A stretch of 64,000 nt of DNA from Paraburkholderia terricola (GTDB taxonomy: Bacteria > Pseudomonadota > Gammaproteobacteria > Burkholderiales > Burkholderiaceae): positions 44,824 through 108,823 of the forward strand of contig NZ_FRAB01000020.1 in assembly GCF_900142195.1 (NCBI RefSeq), written 5' to 3'. Positions 50,431 to 58,810 of this stretch are shown piece by piece; within the stretch, counting starts at the first letter, position 1, and each line of letters begins with the position of its first letter. The notes beneath the pieces are model-generated. The model was not told the DNA's origin. It was given only the letters and a program-made list of their open reading frames with translations, and did not search any database. A program made the translations under genes and the position numbers.

Positions 50431-51342
50431 CTACGCTTGCAGCCGCTCAATCAGGAAATCGACGAAGCAGCGTACACGCGACGTGAGATGCCGCGCGTGC
50501 GGATAAAGCAGAATGAACGGCCGCGAAGCCCCGCCGTAGGGGATGAGCAGTTCCTTCAGCGTGCCGTCCGCAAGGTCCTTCTCGACCACGAACCGATAGG
50601 TCTGAAACAGGCCCGCGCCGTGACGCGCCAACGTCACGCCCGCGAGCACGTCGCCCGACGATCCATAGTTTCCGCGCGTGACCATCTCGACGCTCTCGCC
50701 GTCGCGAATGAACTGCCACGGCAGGTTGCGGCCGCTGCTCGGCAACTCGTATTGAATGCAATCGTGATTGAGCAGATCGTCCAGCACTTTCAGCTTGCCC
50801 GCGGTGCGCAGATAGCCGGGCGATGCCACCACCACCAGTTCCGCATCCTCGATCTTGCGCGCGATCAGCCCCGAATCCTGCGGCGCGCGTCCGCGGATGG
50901 CGAGGTCGAAGCCTTCGTCCGCGAAGTCGATGTTGCGGTTGCTGAGGTGCGTTTCGACCGTGACTTGCGGATAGCGCGCGCGAAACTCAGCCAGCAACGG
51001 CAGAACCCGGTAATGGCCGTAGGGCGTCGGCATGCTGATGCGCAGCACGCCTGCAGGGGTGGCCTGTTGCCCGGTCGCTTCCCGCTCCGCATCCGCGAGT
51101 TGCCGAAGCGCCTCGCGGCATTGCTCGAAGTAGCGCCTGCCGAGATCGGTGAGGCGAATCTGCCGGGTCGTGCGGACGAACAGCCGCGCGCCGAGGCGCT
51201 TTTCGAGCCGTGCCACCGAGCGGCTCACCGCCGCCGGCGTGACGCTCGCGGCGGCGGCCGCGCTCGTGAAGCTGCCCAGTTCCGCCGCAAGGCAGAACAG
51301 TTCGATGCTGCCGAGAAGAAGGTCGTCAAACTGACGCTGCAT
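50431..51342 (-). CDS. LysR-family transcriptional regulator
   Basis: A 303-residue LysR protein: winged helix near 1-65 (IELFCLAAELGSFTSAAAAASVT followed by PAAVSRSVARLEKRLGARLFVR) and an effector domain with GVLRISMPTPYGHYRVLPLL. The CrgA/DsdC-like pattern is common in Burkholderiales. It is divergent from the SDR gene (314 bp between starts) and upstream of the nitronate-monooxygenase gene, so either could be its target; the divergent SDR/tautomerase pair is the usual guess. Confidence 0.88.
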   Translation of the reverse strand: MQRQFDDLLLGSIELFCLAAELGSFTSAAAAASVTPAAVSRSVARLEKRLGARLFVRTTRQIRLTDLGRRYFEQCREALRQLADAEREATGQQATPAGVLRISMPTPYGHYRVLPLLAEFRARYPQVTVETHLSNRNIDFADEGFDLAIRGRAPQDSGLIARKIEDAELVVVASPGYLRTAGKLKVLDDLLNHDCIQYELPSSGRNLPWQFIRDGESVEMVTRGNYGSSGDVLAGVTLARHGAGLFQTYRFVVEKDLADGTLKELLIPYGGASRPFILLYPHARHLTSRVRCFVDFLIERLQA

Positions 51343-51656
51343 GGTCTCTTAAGGACGTGGGTGCGGTATCGGTCTCGCGCGAAGTGCGAAGCAGGACCTG
51401 GCTGCGAGCTCTGCGGAGTACCGCATGATACGACGCGCTTCCGGTTACGTTCCAGCGTGCCGGCTCTGCCCGTCCACACCTGCCGCGCCCCCTCATCCGC
51501 CGCGTGTCCCGCCCCGCCTCATTTGTTCCCGTCCGTCACAAGTGTTTGTCCGCGCCGGGTATTCGAACTTCACGCGAATGCGCCTAGATTGGGCACCTAT
51601 CGGAGCCGCTGGCCCGATCGGCAGGAAAGCCGATTCAACATTTTCGGAGATGGATC
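51343..51656. other. divergent intergenic region between LysR and SDR genes
   Basis: About 314 bases. It carries the SDR-proximal promoter candidate at 51562-51590. No gene was recognised and no clear LysR box could be singled out. Confidence 0.5.
51562..51590 (+). promoter_or_regulatory. sigma-70 promoter candidate for the SDR gene
   Basis: TTCGAA (51562-51567) and TAGATT (51585-51590) are separated by 17 bp, 67 bp before the ATG at 51657. It is a moderate consensus match. Confidence 0.45.
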
Positions 51657-52367
51657 ATGAGCAACTCACAAAAAGTCGTCGTCGTTACCGGTGCGTCGCA
51701 AGGCATTGGCGCGGAGGTCGTCAAGGCATTCCGCGAGCGCGGCCACCGCGTGGTCGCCACCGCGCGCAGCATCAAACCGTCGGACGATTCCAACATCGTC
51801 ACCGTGGCCGGCGACATCGCCGACCCCGACACCGCTCGCCGCGTGATCCGCGAAGGCGTGGCGCGCTTCGGCCGCATCGACACGCTGGTCAACAACGCCG
51901 GCATATTCGTCGCGAAGCCCTTCACGTCCTATACCGCCGAGGACTACGCCGCGGTGACAGGCGTGAACCTCGCCGGCTTCTTCCACATCACGCAGTTGGC
52001 CATCGCCGAAATGGAGAAGCAGTCGAGCGGGCATATCGTCACGATCACGACGGCGCTCGCCGATCACGCGATCGACGGCGTGCCGTCGGTACTCGCCTCG
52101 CTGACCAAGGGCGGACTGAACGCGGCGACGAAATCGCTCGCGATCGAATACGCGAAACGCGGCATTCGCGCCAACGCCGTGGCCCCCGGCATCATCAAAT
52201 CGCCGATGCACGCGCCCGAGACGCACGCGGCGTTGGGCGCGCTGCATCCTGTCGGCCACATGGGCGAGATGAGCGATATCGTGAACGCCATCGTGTATCT
52301 GGATTCCGCGCCGTTCGTCACGGGCGAAATCCTGCATGTGGATGGCGGTCAAAGCGCCGGCCATTGA
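51657..52367 (+). CDS. short-chain dehydrogenase/reductase family protein lacking the catalytic Tyr
   Basis: A 236-residue Rossmann-fold SDR. The cofactor motif TGASQGIG is at 11-18, the NNAG motif at 79-82 and the PG motif in AVAPGIIKSPM. The catalytic Tyr-x-x-x-Lys is not present in canonical form: Lys151 is there in ASLTKGGLNAATKSLA, but position 147 is Ala, and the usual Ser position near 131 is Thr. It may act by an altered mechanism, bind cofactor only, or use another residue. It is divergent from a LysR regulator and followed by a tautomerase gene. No substrate can be proposed. Confidence 0.85.
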   Translation: MSNSQKVVVVTGASQGIGAEVVKAFRERGHRVVATARSIKPSDDSNIVTVAGDIADPDTARRVIREGVARFGRIDTLVNNAGIFVAKPFTSYTAEDYAAVTGVNLAGFFHITQLAIAEMEKQSSGHIVTITTALADHAIDGVPSVLASLTKGGLNAATKSLAIEYAKRGIRANAVAPGIIKSPMHAPETHAALGALHPVGHMGEMSDIVNAIVYLDSAPFVTGEILHVDGGQSAGH

Positions 52368-52445
52368 GCTTGCATGCAGCGCGATTGATTCGACCGGGCG
52401 CCGCCAGCCGGCGTCCCATTCCGAGCCACGAACCAGGAGAACACC

Positions 52446-52676
52446 ATGCCGATCGTCACGATTCAGGTGACCCGCGAGGGCACGAAACCGGGCGCCGATT
52501 CCGTCACGGCGAATGAAAAGGCGCAACTCATCGAGGGAGTGAGCCAGCTACTGCTCGACGTGTTGAACAAGCCGCTGGAGGCGACGTTCGTCGTCATCGA
52601 AGAGGTGGAGAAGGAGAACTGGGGATGGGGCGGGCTGCCGGTCGACGAATATCGAAAGCAGCGCGGCTTGAAGTAG
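52446..52676 (+). CDS. 4-oxalocrotonate tautomerase-family protein
   Basis: A 76-residue member of the tautomerase superfamily. The N-terminal MPIVTIQVTREG gives the catalytic Pro1 after Met removal, and KAQLIEGVSQLLLDVLNKPLEATFVVIEEV is the standard alpha/beta core. Members keto-enol tautomerise small acids or dehalogenate; the reaction here is unknown. It lies 78 bp after the SDR gene with AGGAGA as ribosome-binding site and is probably in the same operon. A strong hairpin follows. Confidence 0.88.
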   Translation: MPIVTIQVTREGTKPGADSVTANEKAQLIEGVSQLLLDVLNKPLEATFVVIEEVEKENWGWGGLPVDEYRKQRGLK

Positions 52677-52685
52677 AAAGGTTGA

Positions 52686-52716
52686 CCGGCGCCGCGGAGA
52701 GAACCCGCGGCGCCGG
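52686..52716. terminator. strong convergent hairpin between the tautomerase gene and mctP
   Basis: A perfect 12-bp inverted repeat, CCGGCGCCGCGG / CCGCGGCGCCGG, has a 7-base loop and lies between two convergent stops. No T-run follows on either side, but position and stability suggest a bidirectional terminator. Confidence 0.5.
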
Positions 52717-52744
52717 CCGGGCAACACCAAACAAGGCAAGACAA

Positions 52745-54226
52745 TCAGGCAGTGACCGCCACTCTACGCGGCGACAAAACCGACACGGCGAAACTCACGA
52801 CCACATTCGCCGCCAGCGCGATCAAGCCGATATAGACCGGATAGACCGCGTCGCCGAGATGCAATGCGAACACCGGCTTGAGTCCTTGCGAGATCGCGAG
52901 GCCGCTGCCGAGCACGATGCCGACGAGCCAGCCCATGAACAGGCCCGGCGTATTCAAGCGCCGCGTGTACAACGAGAACACGATCGCCGGGAAAATCTGC
53001 AGGATCCACACGCCGCCGAGCAATTGCAGATCGATCGCATACTGCGTCGGCAGGAACACGATGAACAGCAGCGCGCCGAACTTCACGACCAGCGACACGA
53101 TCTTCGCGTTGGCCGCTTCGGCTTGGGGCGTGATATTCGGCGAGACCAGCGGACGCCACAAATTGCGCGTGAACAGATTCGCCGCGCCGATCGACATGAT
53201 CGCCGCCGGCACCAGCGCGCTGATCGCGATGGCCGCGGCCGCGAAGCCGACGAACCACGACGGGAACAGCGTATTGAACAACGCCGGCACCATGTCCGAA
53301 GCCGATTTCACATGCACGCCGGCCGCGATCGCCATGTAGCCGAGCAGCGCGATCAGACCGAGCAGCAACGTATAGGCCGGCAGGAAAATCGCATTCTTGC
53401 GCACCGTATTCGCCGACGAGGACGACAACACCGCCGTCATCGTATGCGGATACATGAACGCGGCCAGCGCCGAGCCCAACGCCAGCGACGCATAAGCGGT
53501 GAATTGCGCCGGCTTCAGAATGATGCCGGTCGCGCCGCCCTTGGCCTTGAAGTACGTATCGGCCGCGTCGAACACGTGCGCGTAGCCGCCGAGCTTCGCC
53601 GGAATCAGCCACACCGCGGCGATCACCACGATATAGATCATGATGTCCTTCACGAACGCGATCATCGCCGGCGCCCGCAGGCCGCTCGCATACGTGTAGA
53701 GCGCGAGAATCACGAAGGCCACGATCAACGGCATTTCGCCGCTCACGCCGAGCCCCTTGATCACGACCTGCATGCCCACCAGTTGCAGCGCGATATACGG
53801 CATCGTCGCGACAATGCCGGTGATCGCCACCGCCGCCGGGAACCACTTGCCGCCGTATTCGCCCTGCACGTAGTCGGCGGCCGTGATGTGGTTTTTCGCA
53901 TGCGCGATCTTCCACAGCTTCGGCATCACCGCGAACACGAACGGATAGACGATGATCGTGTACGGCAACGCGAAGAAGCCGTATGCGCCCACCGAATACA
54001 CCAGCGCGGGCACCGCGATCACGGTGTAGGCGGTATAGAAGTCGCCGCCCACGAGGAACCACGAGATCACCGTGCCGAACTGGCGGCCACCCAGGCCCCA
54101 CTCGTGCAATTGCGTCAGGTCGCCCCGCTTCCAGCGCGCGGCGAAAAAGCCGATCACGGTGACGAGAACGAAGAACGCGATAAAGACGGTCATCGCAACC
54201 GGATTCACAGGATTCAGATCGCTCAT
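52745..54226 (-). CDS. mctP: sodium:solute symporter for monocarboxylates (MctP-like)
   Basis: A 493-residue permease of the sodium:solute symporter family with about thirteen hydrophobic helices. The N-terminal LHEWGLGGRQFGTVISWFLVGGDFYTAYT and YPHTMTAVLSSSSANTVRKNA are characteristic of the MctP/pyruvate-lactate-acetate group. In Rhizobium, MctP imports lactate, pyruvate and related acids under a two-component system, and here a sensor/regulator pair is encoded divergently. The start at 54226 overlaps the stop of the small DUF3311 gene (ATGA), its usual partner. The exact monocarboxylate is unknown. Confidence 0.87.
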   Translation of the reverse strand: MSDLNPVNPVAMTVFIAFFVLVTVIGFFAARWKRGDLTQLHEWGLGGRQFGTVISWFLVGGDFYTAYTVIAVPALVYSVGAYGFFALPYTIIVYPFVFAVMPKLWKIAHAKNHITAADYVQGEYGGKWFPAAVAITGIVATMPYIALQLVGMQVVIKGLGVSGEMPLIVAFVILALYTYASGLRAPAMIAFVKDIMIYIVVIAAVWLIPAKLGGYAHVFDAADTYFKAKGGATGIILKPAQFTAYASLALGSALAAFMYPHTMTAVLSSSSANTVRKNAIFLPAYTLLLGLIALLGYMAIAAGVHVKSASDMVPALFNTLFPSWFVGFAAAAIAISALVPAAIMSIGAANLFTRNLWRPLVSPNITPQAEAANAKIVSLVVKFGALLFIVFLPTQYAIDLQLLGGVWILQIFPAIVFSLYTRRLNTPGLFMGWLVGIVLGSGLAISQGLKPVFALHLGDAVYPVYIGLIALAANVVVSFAVSVLSPRRVAVTA

Positions 54227-54420
54227 TTGGCACCTCGATACACGACGTAAATCAGCAGCGAGGTCAACGGCACCCACAGGAACTGATACCAGTAGAAGAA
54301 CGGGAAGCCCGCGAACGAGGGACGCGTGTCGTTATAGAACGGCAGCCACAACAGCGCGACGTACGGAAGCAGAAGGATGAGCCATAGCCATGAGCGGCCG
54401 GCGGGTCTGGATGTCTCCAC
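54223..54420 (-). CDS. DUF3311 small membrane subunit of the MctP-type symporter
   Basis: A 65-residue membrane protein with two hydrophobic segments (WLWLILLLPYVALLWLPFY and WYQFLWVPLTSLLIYVVY). The motif PFYNDTRPSFAGFPFFYWYQ is the DUF3311 hallmark. These proteins are encoded immediately before sodium:solute symporters and are thought to be accessory subunits, like YhdT-type partners. Its stop overlaps the mctP start. Small size and coupling make it a true gene despite its length. Confidence 0.85.
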   Translation of the reverse strand: METSRPAGRSWLWLILLLPYVALLWLPFYNDTRPSFAGFPFFYWYQFLWVPLTSLLIYVVYRGAK

Positions 54421-54562
54421 AACATCTCCTGATGTCTATTATTGAAAGCGCGCGCCATGACTCGTGGCCGGGCGCGCGGAACACGCGGCGGCTTCGCCGC
54501 AAGGCGCGGGACGCCGTGGGGATGTAGTATTCGCCTTCGTGAGCGTCGTCACAAGCGCGCAA

Positions 54563-54592
54563 CTACGTAAGCCCGCTACGTGATACTACGTA
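54563..54592. promoter_or_regulatory. triple CTACGTR repeats between mctP and its two-component genes
   Basis: CTACGTA (54563-54569), CTACGTG (54576-54582) and CTACGTA (54586-54592) occur within 30 bp; the core TACGTA is palindromic, and copies one and three are both followed by a GCCCG stretch. They lie just upstream of the kinase gene and about 140 bp upstream of the DUF3311 gene. They are a likely binding site for the NarL-type regulator encoded downstream. Confidence 0.55.
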
Positions 54593-54615
54593 GCCCGTCG
54601 GCCGTCTTTTCTACG

Positions 54616-56043
54616 ATGAAACTCAAAGCCAAGATTGTCCTGCTGGCGATCGTGCCCTTCCTGGCGGCCATCGCGAGCATCGAAAGCGGCGTTCGCCATG
54701 AGGCGGTCGAACTCGCCAGGACCCAGCACGCGACCACCCAGGCCGCGTACATGGCGAGCAAGGAAGTCGAACTCAAGCATTACGTCGAACTGGCGACCAC
54801 CGCGATCGCGCCGCTCTACGAGGCCGCCCACGACAATGCGCGCGACGATGCCTTGCTGCGCACGCGCGCGCTCGACGTTCTGGAAAGCATGGACTTCGGC
54901 CGCGACGGCTATTTCTTCGTCTACGACATGCATGGCCGCTCGCTGATGCATCCGCGCGAGCCGAACCTGGTGGGCCGCGATCTTTCGGAGTTGCGCGATC
55001 CGCAAGGCACGCCGACCATCCAGCGTCTGCTCGCCGCAGCCTCGCGCGGCGGCGGCTATGTGCGCTACATGTGGCATCGTCCGTCGACGGGCAAGCTCGC
55101 CTCGAAGCTCGGCTACGTGGTGCCGCTCGAACGCTGGGGCTGGATGATCGGCACCGGCATCTATCTCGACGACGTGGATCTCGCGCTGGCGCGCATCGAC
55201 CGGGAAGCTGCGGCCAACATCGATCGCACGATGATGTGGATCGACGCGATCGCCGTGGCGGGGCTCGCGGTAATCGCGCTGTGCGCGCTCGTGCTCAACT
55301 TCACCGAATACCGCAGCGCCGATGCCAAATTGAAGCGGCTCGCGCGGCAGGTGGTGGAGTCGCAGGAAAACGAACGGGCGCGTTTGTCGCGTGAACTGCA
55401 CGACGGCATCAGCCAGATGATGGTCTCCGTGAAGCTGCTGCTCGAATCGGCGCTCGCGCGTTTCGAGCGCAGCGAAACGCGCGTGCCCGCCGCGGAAGCC
55501 GCACTGTCGACCAGTCTCGCGCGGCTCGGCGACACCTTGCGCGAGGTGCGCCGCATTTCCCATGCGCTGCGTCCGTCGATGCTCGACGACCTCGGCGTCG
55601 CGGCCGCATTGGAACAGCTCACGCGCGAACTGAGCGAGCAGTCGGGCATCGAAATCGGCTTCACGCAAATCACGCACACCCATGCAGCGGTGTTGCCCGA
55701 AGCGGTCAACACCGTGCTGTTCCGTATCGCGCAGGAAGCGCTGACCAACATCGTGCGCCACGCGCAGGCGTCGAGCGCGGCGATGGCGCTAGAAATCTCG
55801 AACGACGCCGTCACGCTCTCGATCGCGGACGACGGCCGCGGCTTCGACGTCACGCATGCCTTCGTCGGCCGGCGCTCGGGCGTGGGTCTGCGCAACATGC
55901 GCGAGCGGCTCGAAGCGCTCGGCGGCAACCTGTCGCTCAGTTCGCAGCCCCGCCATACCCTCGTCACCGCCCGCGTGCCGCTCGGAACGGGCGAGCCTCG
56001 AAACGAGCCGCAATCGCCGGCCTTGCAGGATATTCGATCATGA
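54616..56043 (+). CDS. cache-domain sensor histidine kinase (NarL/HisKA_3 type)
   Basis: A 475-residue membrane histidine kinase. One helix at 8-25, a periplasmic cache sensor at about 30-200 (GRDGYFFVYDMHGRSLMHP and WGWMIGTGIYLDDV are typical), a second helix at 210-228, then a HisKA_3 dimerisation domain with RELHDGISQMM (His262) and an HATPase domain with IAQEALTNIVRHA and SIADDGRGFD. Cache domains of this type often sense small carboxylates, which fits control of the adjacent monocarboxylate symporter. Start at 54616; a GTG at 54580 would add twelve residues. It overlaps the response-regulator start. Confidence 0.9.
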   Translation: MKLKAKIVLLAIVPFLAAIASIESGVRHEAVELARTQHATTQAAYMASKEVELKHYVELATTAIAPLYEAAHDNARDDALLRTRALDVLESMDFGRDGYFFVYDMHGRSLMHPREPNLVGRDLSELRDPQGTPTIQRLLAAASRGGGYVRYMWHRPSTGKLASKLGYVVPLERWGWMIGTGIYLDDVDLALARIDREAAANIDRTMMWIDAIAVAGLAVIALCALVLNFTEYRSADAKLKRLARQVVESQENERARLSRELHDGISQMMVSVKLLLESALARFERSETRVPAAEAALSTSLARLGDTLREVRRISHALRPSMLDDLGVAAALEQLTRELSEQSGIEIGFTQITHTHAAVLPEAVNTVLFRIAQEALTNIVRHAQASSAAMALEISNDAVTLSIADDGRGFDVTHAFVGRRSGVGLRNMRERLEALGGNLSLSSQPRHTLVTARVPLGTGEPRNEPQSPALQDIRS

Positions 56044-56693
56044 ACGACACCCCACCCGCCGTCGCCCGTCTGATTCTCGTCGACGATCATCCGCTCGTGC
56101 GCGACGGTTTGCGCGCCCGGCTCGAAGCGGTGCGCAACATCGAAATCGTCGGCGAGGCGGGCAATGCGCAGGAAGCGCTCGCGCTCGCCGCCAGTTGCGA
56201 GCCGCACCTCGTGCTGATGGACGTGGGCATGAACGGCATGAACGGCATCGCATTGGCCGGCATGTTTCATGAACGCTTCCCGGCCATTCGCGTGCTGATG
56301 CTCTCGATGCACGACAACCTCGAATACGTGACCCAGGCGGTGCGCGCGGGCGCCAGCGGCTATGTGCTGAAGGACTCCCCCGCCACCGAGATCATTCAGG
56401 CGATCGGCGCGGTGCTCGACGGCAAGCAGTTCTTCAGCGCGGGGCTCGGTGCGCGTCTGATCCAGGCGTCCGCGATGCAAGCGCCGATTGAACGGCTCAC
56501 GCCGCGCGAGCGCGATATTCTCGACGCGCTCGCGGAAGGGCTGTCGAGCAAGCAGATCGCCCAGCGCAATGATCTGTCGGTGCGCACGGTGGAAACGCAT
56601 CGGCTGAATCTGAAACGCAAGCTCGATATCGAAGGTCAGGCGGAACTGATCAAGTTCGCGGTGGAGAACCGGCGCACGCATCGTGGATCTTGA
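56040..56693 (+). CDS. NarL/LuxR-type response regulator
   Basis: A 217-residue regulator: receiver domain 1-125 with the acidic pair in LILVDDHPLVRDGL, phospho-acceptor Asp61 in VLMDVGMNG, Ser/Thr in MLSMHDN and Lys in YVLKDSPA; LuxR helix-turn-helix at about 148-205 with LTPRERDILDALAEGLSSKQIA and SVRTVETHRLNLKRKL. The start forms ATGA with the kinase stop. It probably binds the CTACGTA repeats and activates mctP, by analogy with MctSR of Rhizobium; the binding site is inferred. Confidence 0.92.
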   Translation: MNDTPPAVARLILVDDHPLVRDGLRARLEAVRNIEIVGEAGNAQEALALAASCEPHLVLMDVGMNGMNGIALAGMFHERFPAIRVLMLSMHDNLEYVTQAVRAGASGYVLKDSPATEIIQAIGAVLDGKQFFSAGLGARLIQASAMQAPIERLTPRERDILDALAEGLSSKQIAQRNDLSVRTVETHRLNLKRKLDIEGQAELIKFAVENRRTHRGS

Positions 56694-56749
56694 GTCCCGC
56701 ACCGCAATCGCCGCATAATCGGCAAGCCCCCTAACCGGAGCGGACGACG

Positions 56750-57301
56750 ATGAAACGCCTGATCCCGATGCGGCTGGCGAGCCTGCTGATCTGCTTGGCC
56801 GCGCTGCCGATCGCGCATGCCGATGCGGAAGAACCGCGCATCAACCGCGGCCACGACCCGTTCTTTCAGATTTCGCAAGCGATCGGCGAATGTCCTGTGC
56901 CGTTGGGCCCGCTCGAAACCGAAAAGGAATGGCTCGACGACAGCCATTACCGGATCGAACGCGGCAATAGCTGCTGGGTGGAGGGCCGCTGCCGTTTGCC
57001 GAACGCGTACCTGTACGACAAGGAAATCGTGGAGGCCGTGCAACGCCGTCTCACGAACATCAATTTCGCCACGCATTGGCGCGAACAATCGACGCTGTGG
57101 CTGACGTTGCAACGCCGCTTCATCTACGTGGAGGGCTGCGTTGCGCCTGGCTTCGACAAACGCGCCTTTCTCGCGGAACTCGCAAAAACCGCGGACGTGG
57201 AGCGCGTGATCGACAACACGACGAAGAACCCGCGCGCGGCGCGATTGCCCTACAGGACGCTTTCGGAGCCGGACAGGCCGGTGCTCGATCCCGGCAACTA
57301 G
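56750..57301 (+). CDS. exported BON-domain-like protein
   Basis: A 183-residue periplasmic protein. A signal peptide ends near IAHA-DAEEP. The middle has IERGNSCWVEGRCRLPNAYLYD with two cysteines that could pair. The C-terminal half, LWLTLQRRFIYVEGCVAPGFDKRAFLAELAKTADVERVIDNT, resembles the strand-helix-strand BON lipid-binding domain. Function unknown. The ribosome-binding site is GGAG. It follows the response-regulator gene by 56 bp and may be read through from it, although no functional link is obvious. Confidence 0.7.
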   Translation: MKRLIPMRLASLLICLAALPIAHADAEEPRINRGHDPFFQISQAIGECPVPLGPLETEKEWLDDSHYRIERGNSCWVEGRCRLPNAYLYDKEIVEAVQRRLTNINFATHWREQSTLWLTLQRRFIYVEGCVAPGFDKRAFLAELAKTADVERVIDNTTKNPRAARLPYRTLSEPDRPVLDPGN

Positions 57302-57405
57302 CTCACAGCCGGATCGCTAGTCACCCACGCCATTACGCGTCGCCATTGTGAGGACCGCGCCTTGCTACGCAGCAAAAGACACGGGTTCAGCGAGGCACGC
57401 TTAGT

Positions 57406-58293
57406 GTGAGAAAGAAGTCCGTCCATGTACGCATCGGCATTTCCGGCTGGCGTTATGAAGGCTGGCGCGGCGTCTTTTACCCGGAAGATCTCAAGCAGGC
57501 GAGAGAATTGGACTTTGCTTCGCGCGAGGTCGAGACGATCGAAATAAACGGCTCGCATTACTCGCTGCAAAGCTTGAACAGTTATCGGAGCTGGTACGAA
57601 GCCACGCCCGCCGAGTTTGTTTTCAGCGTCAAGGGACCGCGTTATCTCACGCATATGCTGCGCTTTCGCGACGAAACCGCGCGGCCGGCCATTGCCAACT
57701 TTTTCGCTTCCGGCGTGCTGGCGTTAAAAGAAAAGCTCGGCCCGTTCCTTTGGCAATTCCCGCCGAACTTCAAGTTCGATGCCGAACGGCTCGAACGATT
57801 CTTCGCGTTGCTTCCTCGCGATACGGAGTCGGCCGCGGCGCTGGCGCGTCAGCACGACGCCCGTGTAAAGACGCCTTATTGCGTAGTTGAACGCAAACGG
57901 CGCTTGCGGCACGCCATAGAGATTCGCCATCCGAGCTTTTGCACGCCCGACTTTCCGGCGCTGCTGCGCAAGCATCGGGTGGCCTGTGTGATTTCCGATT
58001 CCGTCGCCGAATGGCCCTATACCGAGGACGTGACGGCGGACTTCATCTACATCCGCTTGCACGGCACGGAAACGCTTTACGGCGGACAGTACGCCGATCC
58101 GGCGCTCGAACGTTGGGCCAGCAGAATAGCAACATGGGCCGCGGGAAAAGAACCGGACGACGCGCAACGGTTCTCACCCGCACCGGCGCCGCTGCGCAAA
58201 AGCCGGGATGTGTTCTGCTATTTCGACAACGACAAGAAAGTTCAGGCGCCATTCGACGCGAAGCGCCTAATGAGTCTTCTGGCGAAAGCCTAG
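57406..58293 (+). CDS. DUF72-family protein, GTG start
   Basis: A 295-residue DUF72 (YecE-like) TIM-barrel protein. The N-terminal VRIGISGWRYEGWRGVFYP, followed by FASREVETIEINGSHYSLQ, is diagnostic, and the conserved later stretches GPFLWQFPPNFKFD, HAIEIRHPSF and DFIYIRLHGTETLYGG are all present. The biochemical role of DUF72 is unknown. The start is GTG at 57406 with GAGG ten bases upstream. It stands alone, 13 bp from a convergent gene stop. Confidence 0.9.
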   Translation: MRKKSVHVRIGISGWRYEGWRGVFYPEDLKQARELDFASREVETIEINGSHYSLQSLNSYRSWYEATPAEFVFSVKGPRYLTHMLRFRDETARPAIANFFASGVLALKEKLGPFLWQFPPNFKFDAERLERFFALLPRDTESAAALARQHDARVKTPYCVVERKRRLRHAIEIRHPSFCTPDFPALLRKHRVACVISDSVAEWPYTEDVTADFIYIRLHGTETLYGGQYADPALERWASRIATWAAGKEPDDAQRFSPAPAPLRKSRDVFCYFDNDKKVQAPFDAKRLMSLLAKA

Positions 58294-58305
58294 CGTTTAC
58301 CGCCC

Positions 58306-58788
58306 TCAGCGAACCAGCGAGAACGCTTCCCGAATGGCGATTTCACCCGCGCCATATACGCCGACCACGGTGTAGTCCGACGCCACGCATTCGAACGTCG
58401 ACGCCTGAAACGTGAGCACGAAATGGCGCCGCGCGAGTTCCGCCGAAGCGACCGCTGCAATTTCGGCGGCCAGCGACGAAGCGATAACCTCGTGAACCGA
58501 GTACCCGGCCAAACCTTGCGACGCAAGCGGATGAATGCCGAGATCGCTATCGCCGGGCGGACCCAAACGATGAAACGCAGTGTCTGGAAATAGCACCGCG
58601 CAAAACGGATCGTCGTCGGGATCGAATGGCCCGAAGCGTTCGAAGTCGGATTCGGCGATCGGATAAGCCAGAATCACCCGCCGGTCGCTGGCAACGATGA
58701 AAGGCTCGGCGGCATCCGCCGCCGGATGAGGAACGGAGTCCAGCAGGACGACGTGATCTTCCTGCTGGGGTAGTTCGATACTGGTCAT
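58306..58788 (-). CDS. hypothetical protein
   Basis: A 160-residue soluble protein I do not recognise. The composition is normal for the genome and third-position GC is high, supporting coding. It contains PHPAADAAEPFIVASDRRVILAYPIAESDFERFGPFDPDDDPFC in three adjoining parts, and a C-terminal strand-rich region ending VVGVYGAGEIAIREAF. No signal peptide or membrane helix. It lies between the DUF72 gene (convergent) and the H-NS-like gene (23 bp, same strand), so it may be co-transcribed with the latter. Confidence 0.7.
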   Translation of the reverse strand: MTSIELPQQEDHVVLLDSVPHPAADAAEPFIVASDRRVILAYPIAESDFERFGPFDPDDDPFCAVLFPDTAFHRLGPPGDSDLGIHPLASQGLAGYSVHEVIASSLAAEIAAVASAELARRHFVLTFQASTFECVASDYTVVGVYGAGEIAIREAFSLVR

Positions 58789-58810
58789 CGGCTTCACGAC
58801 TCCGATGCGC

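Noticed and set aside
52625..54250. 541-codon plus-strand frame opposite mctP
   Set aside because: The product is almost entirely Arg, His, Asp and Gln, a typical antisense shadow of a membrane protein gene; mctP itself is well supported.
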